NCBI GenBank assembly: GCA_017524725.1
Contig: JAFXUZ010000075.1
Coordinates: 43,133-107,132 of the forward strand
Source: Clostridia bacterium
GTDB lineage: Bacteria; Bacillota; Clostridia; Christensenellales; Aristaeellaceae
Length of the DNA: 64,000 bases
Reading direction: 5' to 3'
Part shown: positions 1 to 7,953 of the stretch, piece by piece
Layout: every line of letters begins with the position of its first letter
How positions within the stretch are numbered: position 1 is the first letter of the stretch
Notes under the pieces: generated by a model
What the model saw: the letters and a program-made list of their open reading frames with translations, nothing else
Told to the model about the DNA's origin: nothing
The model's database searches: none
Translations under genes and position numbers: made by a program

Positions 1-1
1 G

Positions 2-655
2 ACCCCGGCGGAGGCGGGCCTGGCAAGGGAAATGACGGTTCGGGGCGAAATCAAAAACGCTTCGTTCTTCGGCGGGTATGAGGACGCCGAAAGGCTGATG
101 GCGCGCTTTTCCGGCGGGGAGGAGGAGGCGGACTGGCCCATCGCCTGCGTCCTCATCCGCCCCAGGAGCGAAAAATTCGCCGAGGACCTGACCCACCGGG
201 ACCTGCTGGGCGCCCTGATGGCTTTGGGCGTGGAAAGGGACGTGCTGGGGGATTTGAGGATCCGGGACAAAAAATGCTGGTGCTTCTGCCGCAGGGAGAT
301 GGCCGGGCATATCCTGTCTCTGGAGGAGGTGCGCCGCACTCCGGTCAAATGCGGGATCACAGAGGATATCGCCGGCATCCCGCCCCTGCAGCTCAGGACG
401 GAGCGCTTCACCGCGGCCAGCGAAAGGATCGACGCCGTGGTGTCGGAAGTTTGCGGGGTGAGCCGCGCCGCCGCCTCGGAACTGTGCCGGGGGGAGAAGG
501 TGTTCCTGAACGGCTGCGTCCAGACAGATCCGTCAAGGAAGCTGAAGGAAGGGGACGTTTTCAGCGTCCGCGGGCAGGGCAAGTTCCGCTATAACGGCGA
601 CAGGGGCCTGAGCAAAAAGGGGAGGATGATCCTGGAGGTCGGCCGGTACGTCTGA
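2..655 (+). CDS. YlmH-like S4-domain RNA-binding protein (5' end outside window)
   Basis: The reading frame is open from the first bases of the window, so the N-terminus is missing; YlmH proteins are about 250-260 residues and about 218 are visible here. The C-terminal third (from RTERFTAASERIDAVVSEVC onward) is an S4 RNA-binding fold, with the pattern of a basic surface followed by a LNG turn and a GDVFSVRGQGKF strand. The YlmH family is known from cell-division gene clusters of Gram-positive bacteria and has been linked to 50S ribosome rescue. The first in-frame ATG at 32 lies in the middle of the conserved region and is unlikely to be the true start. The stop at 653 is followed by the folT promoter, so this is probably the last gene of an upstream operon. 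Confidence 0.8.
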   Translation, partial: TPAEAGLAREMTVRGEIKNASFFGGYEDAERLMARFSGGEEEADWPIACVLIRPRSEKFAEDLTHRDLLGALMALGVERDVLGDLRIRDKKCWCFCRREMAGHILSLEEVRRTPVKCGITEDIAGIPPLQLRTERFTAASERIDAVVSEVCGVSRAAASELCRGEKVFLNGCVQTDPSRKLKEGDVFSVRGQGKFRYNGDRGLSKKGRMILEVGRYV

Positions 656-686
656 CGCGGACTGTGTATATTTTTTGTACCGCGGG

Positions 687-714
687 TTGCAAAAAAAACG
701 AACCCTGCTATAAT
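687..714 (+). promoter_or_regulatory. Promoter of the folT riboswitch transcript
   Basis: TTGCAA at 687-692 and TATAAT at 709-714 are separated by 16 bases. TGC directly precedes the -10, giving an extended -10 element. The predicted start near 720 coincides with the first base of the riboswitch, which supports both calls. Confidence 0.75.
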
Positions 715-720
715 AGCGGC

Positions 721-826
721 GTACAGAGTAGGGCAGTCTGCGTGAAGTGCTCCCGGACGGGGTTGATGCTCGGGGGACGAAGGCGGAAGCCGCGGTAGGC
801 CGCCCGCACCCGCTGGTCACATTTGG
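721..826 (+). promoter_or_regulatory. Tetrahydrofolate (THF) riboswitch
   Basis: The segment carries the conserved elements of the folT THF aptamer in order: an AGAGTAG opening, GCGTGAAGTG, a hairpin arm containing GGTTGATGCTCGGGGGACGAA, and GCGGT before the closing helix (the last motif group spans about 759-796). It lies exactly between a promoter and a folate-transporter gene, the standard position of this class. The call rests on motif recognition and context; a covariance-model search would settle it. Confidence 0.85.
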
Positions 827-829
827 GTC

Positions 830-878
830 AAAAAACCTCCTTGTGCGGCTTGTGCATGCTCTGAAAGGAGGTTTTTTT
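830..878 (+). promoter_or_regulatory. Expression platform hairpin masking the folT ribosome binding site
   Basis: AAAAAACCTCC at about 830-840 is complementary to GGAGGTTTTTT at about 867-877. The 3' arm contains the folT Shine-Dalgarno sequence, and ATG follows immediately. Formation of this stem would hide the ribosome binding site, and the T-run could also terminate transcription. This is the expected OFF state of a folate-sensing switch. Confidence 0.75.
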
Positions 879-1937
879 ATGTCCGGAAAAAGCAAAGACG
901 GGAAGCAGACCATATTTTCAAAGGCTTACTGGCTGAAGGCAGCGGGCGAACTTAAAAAACCGCAGGTGCTGGTGTTCGCCGCCCTGATGATCGCCCTCCG
1001 TGTGGCGCTCAAGCCCGTGGGCATCAATATCGCGGCGGACCTGAGGATCAATACCGCCTTTCTGATCAACGCCTTCGGCGCCATGGTCTTCGGGCCGGTG
1101 GTGGCGGCCCTGGCGGCGGCGGTATCGGATACCCTGGGCTGCATCCTGTTCCCAACGGGGCCCTATTTTTTCCCGTTCATTTTTGTGGAGATCGCCGGAT
1201 CGGTGATCTTCGCCCTCTTCCTGTACCGGACGAAGATCACCGTGGCCAAAGTGATCATGTCCCGCTTCTGCATCGATTTTTTTGTGAACATTGTCCTGCA
1301 GACCCCGATCATGATGCTGTATTACGACGTGATGCTGGGGAAATACTATGCGCCGCTGGACCTTCTGCGCATCGTAAAGAACCTGGCACTGTTCCCGCTG
1401 GAATCGGTGGTGCTGGCGGTCTTCCTGCGGGTGACGGTGCCGCCGCTGAAGGGCCTGGGATATGTGGCGTCGGACGTCGGCGCCCTGCGCTTTACGAAAA
1501 AGAGCGTTTGCCTGCTCGCCGCGCTCACTTTACTCGGTGCGGCCTCGGTGGGCGGGTATTACGTGTATCATTACAACAGCACCTCCCTCAGCGCCTCCTA
1601 TACCGCCGACGAGCGCGCGGAGAGGAACGCGGCCTTGGGCAGCGTCGTCTATGCCCGCCATCCCGACTGGTCCGCGGAGGAAACGGTAACGGTGGTGGAA
1701 AGCGCCCTTCCGCGATTCGGGACGAATGAGGTCACCTATTCCTGCGCGGTCTACCGGGCGGATACGGAGGCCGTCGCCGAAAGGGCCGCCGGGGGCGGGG
1801 CCGGCATGGAGACCGTGCGGGGGTATTCAAAGACCAAGGCCAGGAACGACGAATGCCTCACGTTCCTCCTGCAGGCCGACGTGAAGCTGGACGGAAAGAC
1901 CGGCGAGGTGCTGTCCTACACAGAGACGGAGAAATGA
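879..1937 (+). CDS. folT: Folate-specific ECF transporter S component (FolT) with C-terminal extension
   Basis: The first about 215 residues form a hydrophobic multi-span protein typical of ECF S components, including the LKPVGINIAADLRINTAFL segment and GAMVFGPVVAALAAAVSDTLG. It would bind folate in the membrane and work with the shared EcfA/EcfA'/EcfT module, which is not in this window. ATG at 879 is chosen over an upstream in-frame start because it follows AAAGGAGG and lies just after the riboswitch platform. The protein is about 352 residues, much longer than the roughly 170-200 residues of usual S components. After one more membrane span (residues about 210-230) there is a soluble domain of about 120 residues whose family I do not recognise. 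Neighbouring 5-formyl-THF cyclo-ligase fits a folate-salvage theme. Confidence 0.85.
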   Translation: MSGKSKDGKQTIFSKAYWLKAAGELKKPQVLVFAALMIALRVALKPVGINIAADLRINTAFLINAFGAMVFGPVVAALAAAVSDTLGCILFPTGPYFFPFIFVEIAGSVIFALFLYRTKITVAKVIMSRFCIDFFVNIVLQTPIMMLYYDVMLGKYYAPLDLLRIVKNLALFPLESVVLAVFLRVTVPPLKGLGYVASDVGALRFTKKSVCLLAALTLLGAASVGGYYVYHYNSTSLSASYTADERAERNAALGSVVYARHPDWSAEETVTVVESALPRFGTNEVTYSCAVYRADTEAVAERAAGGGAGMETVRGYSKTKARNDECLTFLLQADVKLDGKTGEVLSYTETEK

Positions 1938-1951
1938 CATGCCCATTTAAA

Positions 1952-1997
1952 CAGGATCCCGGAAAAGCTGCTCGCTTTTCCGGGATCCTGCATTTTT
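1952..1997. terminator. Bidirectional terminator between folT and yhcH
   Basis: A near-perfect stem CAGGATCCCGGAAAAG / CTTTTCCGGGATCCTG with a short loop is followed by CATTTTT on the plus strand. It lies between convergent genes. Confidence 0.85.
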
Positions 1998-2000
1998 CCG

Positions 2001-2459
2001 TCAGTCCAGCCGTACCTTGGCTACGGCTTTTTTCACATGCCGTTCGCTTCCGGAGGGCGCGATGCCGGGTTTGTGGGCGTCCTGGGGGAAGAGGATCATC
2101 ATTTCGCCCTTATTCAGGGTGCAGCGCCTTTCGGAAGGGCTGTCGAGGAACTGGACGTCCTTTCCCTCGGGGCAGGGGACGAGCACCCGGGCCTCCTCGG
2201 TGGGGCCGAACCCGATCACCTCGCGGCCGCTGATGGGCATCTGGATGTCGGCGTAACGGAAATGGCTTTCCCATTTGCCCTCTTCCCAGTCCTTCAGGTC
2301 CGCTTCCTGGACCATCACATACACCCTGTCCCCGTCGACGACGTAATTGCCGACGGGCAGGTCTTTAAGGTCGTCCCTTTTCAGGAATTCCAGGGCTTTT
2401 GCAAAGCCGCTTCCGAGACATGAATAGGTATCCGCGTGGGAGATGTGGTCAAGGATCAT
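2001..2459 (-). CDS. YhcH/YjgK/YiaL family protein (DUF386)
   Basis: This 152-residue cupin-like protein has the family hallmarks HFRYADIQMPISGRE, a PQDAHKPG metal-site motif and a KKAVAKV end. Members accompany sugar and sialic acid catabolism genes; E. coli YhcH, YjgK, YiaL and the beta subunit of the Ebg beta-galactosidase belong here, and their exact reaction is mostly unknown. The start ATG at 2459 has AAAGGAGG seven bases upstream. The gene follows tex on the same strand after 69 bases and may be co-transcribed with it, ending at the shared terminator. Confidence 0.85.
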   Translation of the reverse strand: MILDHISHADTYSCLGSGFAKALEFLKRDDLKDLPVGNYVVDGDRVYVMVQEADLKDWEEGKWESHFRYADIQMPISGREVIGFGPTEEARVLVPCPEGKDVQFLDSPSERRCTLNKGEMMILFPQDAHKPGIAPSGSERHVKKAVAKVRLD

Positions 2460-2528
2460 GTTTCTGCCTCCTTTTAAAATTCCGCGCCGCGCGCGTCCGT
2501 ATGTTGTTCCGGCGGGAAAAATTTACTG

Positions 2529-4685
2529 TCAGGCGCCTTCCGGGCCGATCATGCTCAGGGAGATCCGCTGTTTTTTTTCGTCCACGCCCAAAACCCACAC
2601 CCTGACGATATCGCCGGTGGATACCGCCTGGCTGGGATGGCGGATGTATTCTTTGGACATGCGGCTGATGTGCACCAGGCCGTCCTGGTGGACGCCGATA
2701 TCCACGAAAGCGCCGAAATCCACCACGTTGCGGACGGTGCCGGTCAACTCCATCCCGGGCTTCAGGTCGCTGATGCTCATGACGTCGGTCCGAAGAATGG
2801 GGGCGGGCAGGTCGTCCCGGGGATCCCGGCCGGGCTTTTCCATTTCGCTCAGGATATCGTTCAGGGTGATCAGCCCGAGGCCTGTTTCACGGGAAAGCCG
2901 CTGGGTGCCGTAGGCGGCGGCCCGTTTGCGGATGTCGGGGACGCCGCCGCGGATGGCGCTTTCCTCGACCCCCAGGGCAGTCAGGACGGCTTTGGCCGGG
3001 GCGTAGCTTTCGGGATGCACCGCCGTGGCGTCCAGGGGCTCCGGGCTTTCGAGGAAGCGCAGGAAGCCCGCGCACTGCTCAAAAGCCTTGGGACCAAGCT
3101 TTGGCACTTTTTTGAGCTGGGCGCGGCTGTACAGCCCGTTTTCCTCCCGGTAGCGGACGATGCCCTGGGCCAGGGCCGGGCCGATGCCGGCCACGTGGCT
3201 CAAAAGGCTGGCCGACGCCGTGGAGGCCTCCACTCCCACGGAGTTCACGCACCTTTCCACCACGCCGTCCAGGGCGGCGGACAGGGCTTTCTGGTCCAGG
3301 TCGTGCTGGTACTGGCCCACGCCGATGGACCGGGGATCGATCTTGCACAGTTCCGCCAGGGGATCCTGCATGCGGCGGGCGATGGAGACCGCGCTGCGCA
3401 GGGAAACGTCGAAATCGGGAAATTCCTCGGCCCCCAGCTTGGAGGCGCTGTAGACGCTGGCCCCGGCCTCGCTGACGATGGTATAGGCGACGCCCGCGGG
3501 AAGCTCCTTCAAAAGCTCCGCGATGAACTGTTCGCTTTCCCTGGAGGCGGTGCCGTTGCCGATGGCGATGGCGGTGATATGGTATTTTTCCACCCAGCCC
3601 TTGATCAGCCTCGCGGCTTCCTCCCGCCCGCGGGTCATGCCGGGAATGGTGAAATGTCCAACGCCTGTGGCAAGCACCTTGCCGTTTTCGTCCACGACGC
3701 ACAGTTTGCAGCCGGTGCGGAAGCCGGGATCCACGCCCAGGGTCACCTTGCCCCGGATGGGGGGCTGCATCAGGAGGGAATAGAGATTGTCGGCGAAGAC
3801 CCTGACAGCGGCGGTCCCGGCTTTTTCGGTCATTTCGGAGCGGATGTCCCTTTCCAGGGAGGGGAAGAGCAGGCGCTTCCAGGCGTCCCGCACGGCCTCC
3901 TCCATCTGCTCCCGGGCGTTTCCCCTGCCGGGATAGCGGGCGGAGATCAGAGAGAGGATCTTTTCGTCGTCGCACAGGAGGCTGACCTTCAGGAAGCCTT
4001 CCTTTTCGCCCCGGTCCATGGCCAGCACCCGATGGCCCGGCATGGAGGATACCGCTTCCTTCCGGTCGTAGTACATGGCGTAGACGCTGTCTTCCTCTTT
4101 GGCGGCCTTGCAGTGCACCGTGCCGCGGCGCCTGAGTTCCTCCCGCACCCTGCCGCGCAGGTCCGCATCGTCGCTGATCATTTCGGCAATGATATCCCGG
4201 GCGCCCTGCAGGGCGCTTTCCGCGTCGGGCACGTCCTTTTCCGGGCTGATATAGCCCTCGGCCAGTTCCTCCGGGGTCTTTGCACAGGAGGGGGGAAAGG
4301 CGATCAGGGCGGCAGCCAGGCCTTCCAGGCCCTTTTCCCTGGCAACGGAGGCGCGGGTGCGCCGCTTGGGACGGTAGGGACGGTACAGGTCCTCCAGCTG
4401 GGTGGCCGTGGCGGCGCTCCGAATGCCGGAGAGCACTTTTTCATCGGTGATCCCCAGGGTTTCCAGGGAGTGCAGGATCTCCTCGCGGCGTTTGTCCAGG
4501 CTGCGGAGCTGAAGGAGGCGCTCGGAAAGGGCGCGCAGCACCTGGTCGTCCAGGGATCCGGTGGCTTCCTTGCGGTAGCGGGCGATAAAGGGAACGGTGT
4601 TGCCTTCGTCCAGCAATTGTACGGCGCGGTCCACCCGGCCCCGGTCCAAACTGAATTCAGAAGCGATGGCGGCGTTGATGTCCAT
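2529..4685 (-). CDS. tex: Tex family RNA-binding transcription accessory protein
   Basis: The 718-residue product has the full Tex architecture: an N-terminal helical region (FIARYRKEATGSLDDQ near residue 35), a YqgF/RNase H-like domain beginning TLGVDPGFRTGCKLCVVDEN, a helix-hairpin-helix region (LLSHVAGIGPALAQGIV), and a C-terminal S1 domain (GTVRNVVDFGAFVDIGVHQ). Tex binds nucleic acid and affects transcription and stress responses. I start at ATG 4685 because GGAGGGA lies just upstream; the 44 codons before it are basic, atypical of the family, and would include the promoter. The length is normal for Tex. Confidence 0.95.
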   Translation of the reverse strand: MDINAAIASEFSLDRGRVDRAVQLLDEGNTVPFIARYRKEATGSLDDQVLRALSERLLQLRSLDKRREEILHSLETLGITDEKVLSGIRSAATATQLEDLYRPYRPKRRTRASVAREKGLEGLAAALIAFPPSCAKTPEELAEGYISPEKDVPDAESALQGARDIIAEMISDDADLRGRVREELRRRGTVHCKAAKEEDSVYAMYYDRKEAVSSMPGHRVLAMDRGEKEGFLKVSLLCDDEKILSLISARYPGRGNAREQMEEAVRDAWKRLLFPSLERDIRSEMTEKAGTAAVRVFADNLYSLLMQPPIRGKVTLGVDPGFRTGCKLCVVDENGKVLATGVGHFTIPGMTRGREEAARLIKGWVEKYHITAIAIGNGTASRESEQFIAELLKELPAGVAYTIVSEAGASVYSASKLGAEEFPDFDVSLRSAVSIARRMQDPLAELCKIDPRSIGVGQYQHDLDQKALSAALDGVVERCVNSVGVEASTASASLLSHVAGIGPALAQGIVRYREENGLYSRAQLKKVPKLGPKAFEQCAGFLRFLESPEPLDATAVHPESYAPAKAVLTALGVEESAIRGGVPDIRKRAAAYGTQRLSRETGLGLITLNDILSEMEKPGRDPRDDLPAPILRTDVMSISDLKPGMELTGTVRNVVDFGAFVDIGVHQDGLVHISRMSKEYIRHPSQAVSTGDIVRVWVLGVDEKKQRISLSMIGPEGA

Positions 4686-4721
4686 GGAGTCCCTCCGAGT
4701 CAAATTCGTTCTGCGTACATT

Positions 4722-4750
4722 ATTGTAGTCTCGGCGGGGGCGTTTGGCAA
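4722..4750 (-). promoter_or_regulatory. Promoter of tex
   Basis: On the minus strand TTGCCA (4745-4750) and TACAAT (4722-4727) are separated by 17 bases. The inferred start is about 30 bases before the tex ATG. Confidence 0.55.
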
Positions 4751-4803
4751 GCGGCGGAGGACGGAAGGGGCGCTGCATTTTCGCCTTAGGCGCTATTTTT
4801 TTA

Positions 4804-4832
4804 TTGACAGGACGCAAAATAAGCGCAACAAT
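4804..4832 (+). promoter_or_regulatory. Promoter of the P-loop/CYTH gene
   Basis: A perfect TTGACA (4804-4809) is followed after 17 bases by AACAAT (4827-4832), which matches the -10 consensus in four of six positions. A TATAAA-rich stretch follows. Confidence 0.55.
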
Positions 4833-4870
4833 ATAAATATGTTATAAAAAAGGCGGAAGGAGCGATCCCT

Positions 4871-5965
4871 TTGAAGCCCGAGATCACCAAAATCGTCATA
4901 ACAGGCGGCCCCTGCGCCGGCAAGACCACCGCTATGAGCTGGATACAGAACGCCTTCACATCCATGGGCTACACCGTGCTGTTTGTCCCCGAGACGGCCA
5001 CGGAGTTCATCGGCGGCGGCGTGGCCCCCTGGACCTGCGGCTCCAACCGGGATTATCAATTGGTGCAGGTCAGCCTGCAGATCACCAAGGAAAAGCTGTT
5101 CGAGCAGGCGGCCAGGACCATGCCGGCGGAAAAGATCCTGATCGTGTGCGACCGGGGCGTGCTTGACAACAAGGCCTATATGACGCCGGAGGAATTCGCC
5201 TTTGTGACGGGCGAACTGAAGGTGAACGAGGTGGAGCTCAGGGACGGCTACGATGCGGTGTTCCACCTGGTGACCGCCGCCAAAGGCGCCGAGGAATTCT
5301 ATACCACCGCCAACAACCAGGCCCGGATCGAGACCGTCCAGCAGGCCTGCGAGCTGGACGACAAGCTGCTGGCCTCCTGGACCGGGCATCCCCACCTGAG
5401 GGTCATCGACAACGCCACGGATTTCGAGGTGAAGATGCGCCGCCTGATCGGCGAGATCTCCGCCTGTTTAGGCCAGCCGGGGATCATGGATACCCGGAGG
5501 AAATACCTGATCGAATATCCCGACATCGCCTACCTTGAGGGACTGCCAAGCTGCCGCAAGGTGGAGATCATCCAGACTTACCTCCACTCCGGGGAAAGCG
5601 GCGAGCGCCGGGTGGGCCAGAGGGGCGTGGACGGGCATTATATTTATTACGAGACCATCCTGATGGGCGGCGGCCCCAAGGCTATCGAGGTGGAGCGCCG
5701 CCTGACGCAGAACCAGTACCTGACCCTCCTGATGGAGGCTGATACCTCCCTGAGGCAGATCCGCAAGACACGCTACTGCCTGACGTGGAAAAACCAGTAT
5801 TTCGAGATCGACATCTATCCCTTCTGGCAGGACCGGGCCATCGCCGAGATCGAGATGAGCGACAAGGAGACCCGGATCATTTTCCCGGACGCGATCCATG
5901 TGATCCGGGAAGTGACTGACGAAAAGGAATACAAAAACGCGGCCCTGGCCGGGAAAACAGTCTGA
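4871..5965 (+). CDS. P-loop nucleotide kinase-like / CYTH-like two-domain protein (Ttd14-type)
   Basis: The N-terminal about 190 residues form an AAA_28 (NadR/Ttd14-like) P-loop domain: Walker A GGPCAGKTT at residues 12-20, an acidic strand ending LIVCDRGVLD, and a HLVTAAKGAEEFY segment. The C-terminal about 165 residues look like a CYTH/triphosphate-tunnel fold, with alternating charged strands such as IQTYLHSGESGERRVGQRG, KAIEVERRLT, ETRIIFPDA. The pairing is known from the eukaryotic Ttd14 protein, which binds GTP and phosphoinositide; the bacterial substrate is unknown. The start is TTG at 4871, preceded by GGAAGGAG at good spacing. The stop TGA abuts the ATG of the cyclo-ligase, implying translational coupling. 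Confidence 0.75.
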   Translation: MKPEITKIVITGGPCAGKTTAMSWIQNAFTSMGYTVLFVPETATEFIGGGVAPWTCGSNRDYQLVQVSLQITKEKLFEQAARTMPAEKILIVCDRGVLDNKAYMTPEEFAFVTGELKVNEVELRDGYDAVFHLVTAAKGAEEFYTTANNQARIETVQQACELDDKLLASWTGHPHLRVIDNATDFEVKMRRLIGEISACLGQPGIMDTRRKYLIEYPDIAYLEGLPSCRKVEIIQTYLHSGESGERRVGQRGVDGHYIYYETILMGGGPKAIEVERRLTQNQYLTLLMEADTSLRQIRKTRYCLTWKNQYFEIDIYPFWQDRAIAEIEMSDKETRIIFPDAIHVIREVTDEKEYKNAALAGKTV

Positions 5966-6523
5966 ATGGACTGCCGGGAGGAAAAACGCCGCCTGAGGCG
6001 CGCACTGAAAGAAAAGCTGCAGGAGATCTCCCCGGACGCCTGGAGGGAGATCAGCCGCCGGATATGCGAAAGGCTGATCATATCCTCCGAATACCTCCGG
6101 GCCGGGGGGATCTTCTGCTTTGTGGGTTTCGGGGCGGAGATCGACACCCGCCCCTTCCTTTGGCGTGCCGCCGCGGATGGCAAAAGGGTGTACGTGCCCC
6201 GCTGCCGTACGGCGGGGGAAATGGACGCGGTCCTGATCCGGGGGGAAGGGGACCTGTCCTGCGGCATGTTTGGGATACCGGAGCCGCCCCCGGCCTTCCC
6301 GGCAGCGGACCGGGGCGTCATCGACCTTGCGGTGGTGCCGTGCCTTGCGGCGGATGAGGACGCGTGGCGGCTGGGCCGCGGCGGGGGATATTACGACCGG
6401 TTCCTCGAAGGCTTTTCGGGGGATACGGTGCTGGTCTGCCCCGAGGCGCTCGTTCTTCCACGCGTCCCCCGGGAGGAATGGGACAGGAAATGCGGACGGC
6501 TTATCACGGAGGACAGGGGATAA
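5966..6523 (+). CDS. 5-formyltetrahydrofolate cyclo-ligase
   Basis: The protein is 185 residues, normal for the family. It shows the N-terminal EEKRRLRRALKEKL helix and the diagnostic C-terminal ATP/folate motif RLGRGGGYYDRFL. It converts 5-formyl-THF to 5,10-methenyl-THF using ATP, returning the storage folate to the active pool. It has no clear ribosome binding site of its own; its ATG directly follows the stop of the preceding gene (TGAATG), so it is probably translated by re-initiation. With folT at 879 it forms a local folate theme, though the two are separated by genes on the opposite strand. Confidence 0.92.
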   Translation: MDCREEKRRLRRALKEKLQEISPDAWREISRRICERLIISSEYLRAGGIFCFVGFGAEIDTRPFLWRAAADGKRVYVPRCRTAGEMDAVLIRGEGDLSCGMFGIPEPPPAFPAADRGVIDLAVVPCLAADEDAWRLGRGGGYYDRFLEGFSGDTVLVCPEALVLPRVPREEWDRKCGRLITEDRG

Positions 6524-6527
6524 ACAG

Positions 6528-6576
6528 AGAGTGAAGAGTGAAGAGTGGAGTTTTGGAACGGATCGGAGGTCGGGAA
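6528..6576 (+). repeat. GAGTGAAGAGTG tandem repeat with conserved tail, copy 1
   Basis: GAGAGTGAAGAGTGAAGAGTGGAG is a short tandem of a 7-base GTGAAGA-type unit, followed by a tail GTTTTGGAACGGATCGGAGG. The same tandem-plus-tail arrangement recurs at about 8917-8986. The copy sits between the cyclo-ligase and the SGNH hydrolase, and its tail supplies the GGAGG used by the hydrolase. Confidence 0.75.
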
Positions 6577-6577
6577 A

Positions 6578-7741
6578 ATGGAAGCCGCGGGAAATGCGAT
6601 TATTGGGGCGGGAGATGTCCTTGAGCCCCCGACGGGGTATGTGACCTTAGATATGATGGAAAAAGCCGACGCGTGGAAGGACCGGGACGAAAGCGCCCTG
6701 GCCGCTGTCTTGCGCCGGGCGGAAGACGGGGAGGATATTACGGTGGCCCTGATCGGCGGGTCCATCACCATGGGCACCGTTTCTGAGGGCAGCCGGGACG
6801 AAGGCTTTCCGGAACGGAAGCCCTACGCGCAGATATTCAGGGAGTGGTGGGAAAAGCGCTTTCCCCGCGCCCATATCACTTTTGTGAACGCGGGCATCGG
6901 CGGCACCGATTCCTACCTGGGGGTGCACCGGGCGGGGAAGGACGTGCTGGATAAAAACCCGGATGCGGTGCTGGTGGAGTATTCGGTGAACGACGAGCCT
7001 GAAGGTTTTTACAGGGAATCCTACGACTGCCTTGTAAGGCATCTCCTGTCCGCCCCTTCACATCCGGCGGTGATGCTTTTGTTCATGGGGCAGACCAGCC
7101 GCGCCACCGCCAGGGACGTGCACGCCGCCGTCGGCAGGGCGTACCGTTTGCCGATGGTGTCCTGTACTGATGTGTTCAACGCCATGATGGACGGCGGTGT
7201 TTTTTCCGCCGGGGAACTGAGCGGGGACGTGGTGCATCCCTCGGCCCTGGGCCACGCGGTGACCGGAGAGATCCTGTGGCGTTTCCTGAACGGCGTGTAC
7301 GCCCGCAGGAACGCCGGCGGCGAAGCCGGGCGGCCCGATGTGACGGGGAAGGATAAATACAATGGCGCAGCCATCCTTACCGGCGCTTCGACCGTACCGG
7401 AGGAAATGGGGAGCTTTGTTCCGGGGAGCGAAAACGAATTTTTCCGCCGCGGCTGGACCTCCTTCGCCGGTGGGGAGGGGATCGTATTCCGGACCTTCTT
7501 CAAAAACCTCGGCGTCCTGTACCTTAAAACGGTGGACGGGCTCGGCGGCAAGGCCGACGTCCTGGTGGACGGACGGCGCGTATGCACGCTGGATGCCGAT
7601 TTTACCGGCGGCTGGGGCAACGCGATCACTGCCGCCGAGGTCTGCGCCGGGGCCGCGGACGGGGAGCACTATGTAACGGTGCGGCCGACGGAGGCCGGGA
7701 AGAAATTTGTGCTGCTGGGGCTGATGGTGTCCCACGGATAA
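6578..7741 (+). CDS. SGNH/GDSL-type hydrolase
   Basis: The block I motif is ALIGGSITMG (residues about 49-58), with the catalytic serine in GGS. Block II is NAGIGGTDSYLGVHR, block III is VEYSVNDEP, and the Asp/His pair lies in GDVVHPSALGHAV, so all four SGNH blocks are present. A C-terminal beta-rich domain of about 130 residues follows, typical of carbohydrate-esterase-like members, so deacetylation of plant polysaccharide is a reasonable inference. No signal peptide is visible. The ATG at 6578 is chosen because GGAGG lies eight bases upstream; an in-frame GTG at 6545 lies inside the repeat and is less likely. Confidence 0.85.
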   Translation: MEAAGNAIIGAGDVLEPPTGYVTLDMMEKADAWKDRDESALAAVLRRAEDGEDITVALIGGSITMGTVSEGSRDEGFPERKPYAQIFREWWEKRFPRAHITFVNAGIGGTDSYLGVHRAGKDVLDKNPDAVLVEYSVNDEPEGFYRESYDCLVRHLLSAPSHPAVMLLFMGQTSRATARDVHAAVGRAYRLPMVSCTDVFNAMMDGGVFSAGELSGDVVHPSALGHAVTGEILWRFLNGVYARRNAGGEAGRPDVTGKDKYNGAAILTGASTVPEEMGSFVPGSENEFFRRGWTSFAGGEGIVFRTFFKNLGVLYLKTVDGLGGKADVLVDGRRVCTLDADFTGGWGNAITAAEVCAGAADGEHYVTVRPTEAGKKFVLLGLMVSHG

Positions 7742-7867
7742 CGGCATATCAAAACAGGATCGTCTTTTTTTGGCGTTTCCCCGGGATCCTTATGACAGGG
7801 TGCGGAGGAAAACAGCAAAAACAGTAACAACATCGCAAAAACAGGACAGGTTTTTTCTGCACTGCAG

Positions 7868-7915
7868 TTGACAGGTTGCGCACAATATTCTATAATAATA
7901 ACGCAACATACGCAA
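7868..7915 (+). promoter_or_regulatory. Strong promoter with candidate operators of the XRE/ImmA pair
   Basis: TTGACA (7868-7873) and TATAAT (7891-7896) are both perfect with a 17-base spacer. TTGCGC at 7876-7881 mirrors ACGCAA at 7901-7906 and again at 7910-7915. This places repeated half-sites inside and just after the promoter, the usual arrangement for autorepression by an XRE protein. Confidence 0.75.
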
Positions 7916-7953
7916 TTCATGCGGCCGAAGGCCGAATGCCGGGAGGGGAGAAC

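Noticed and set aside
2637..4847. Long plus-strand open frame opposite tex
   Set aside because: It mirrors the tex codons, has no family match and no ribosome binding site. Such antisense frames are common in GC-rich genes; similar ones opposite the GH43, ilvB, mgtA and S9 peptidase genes were also left out.
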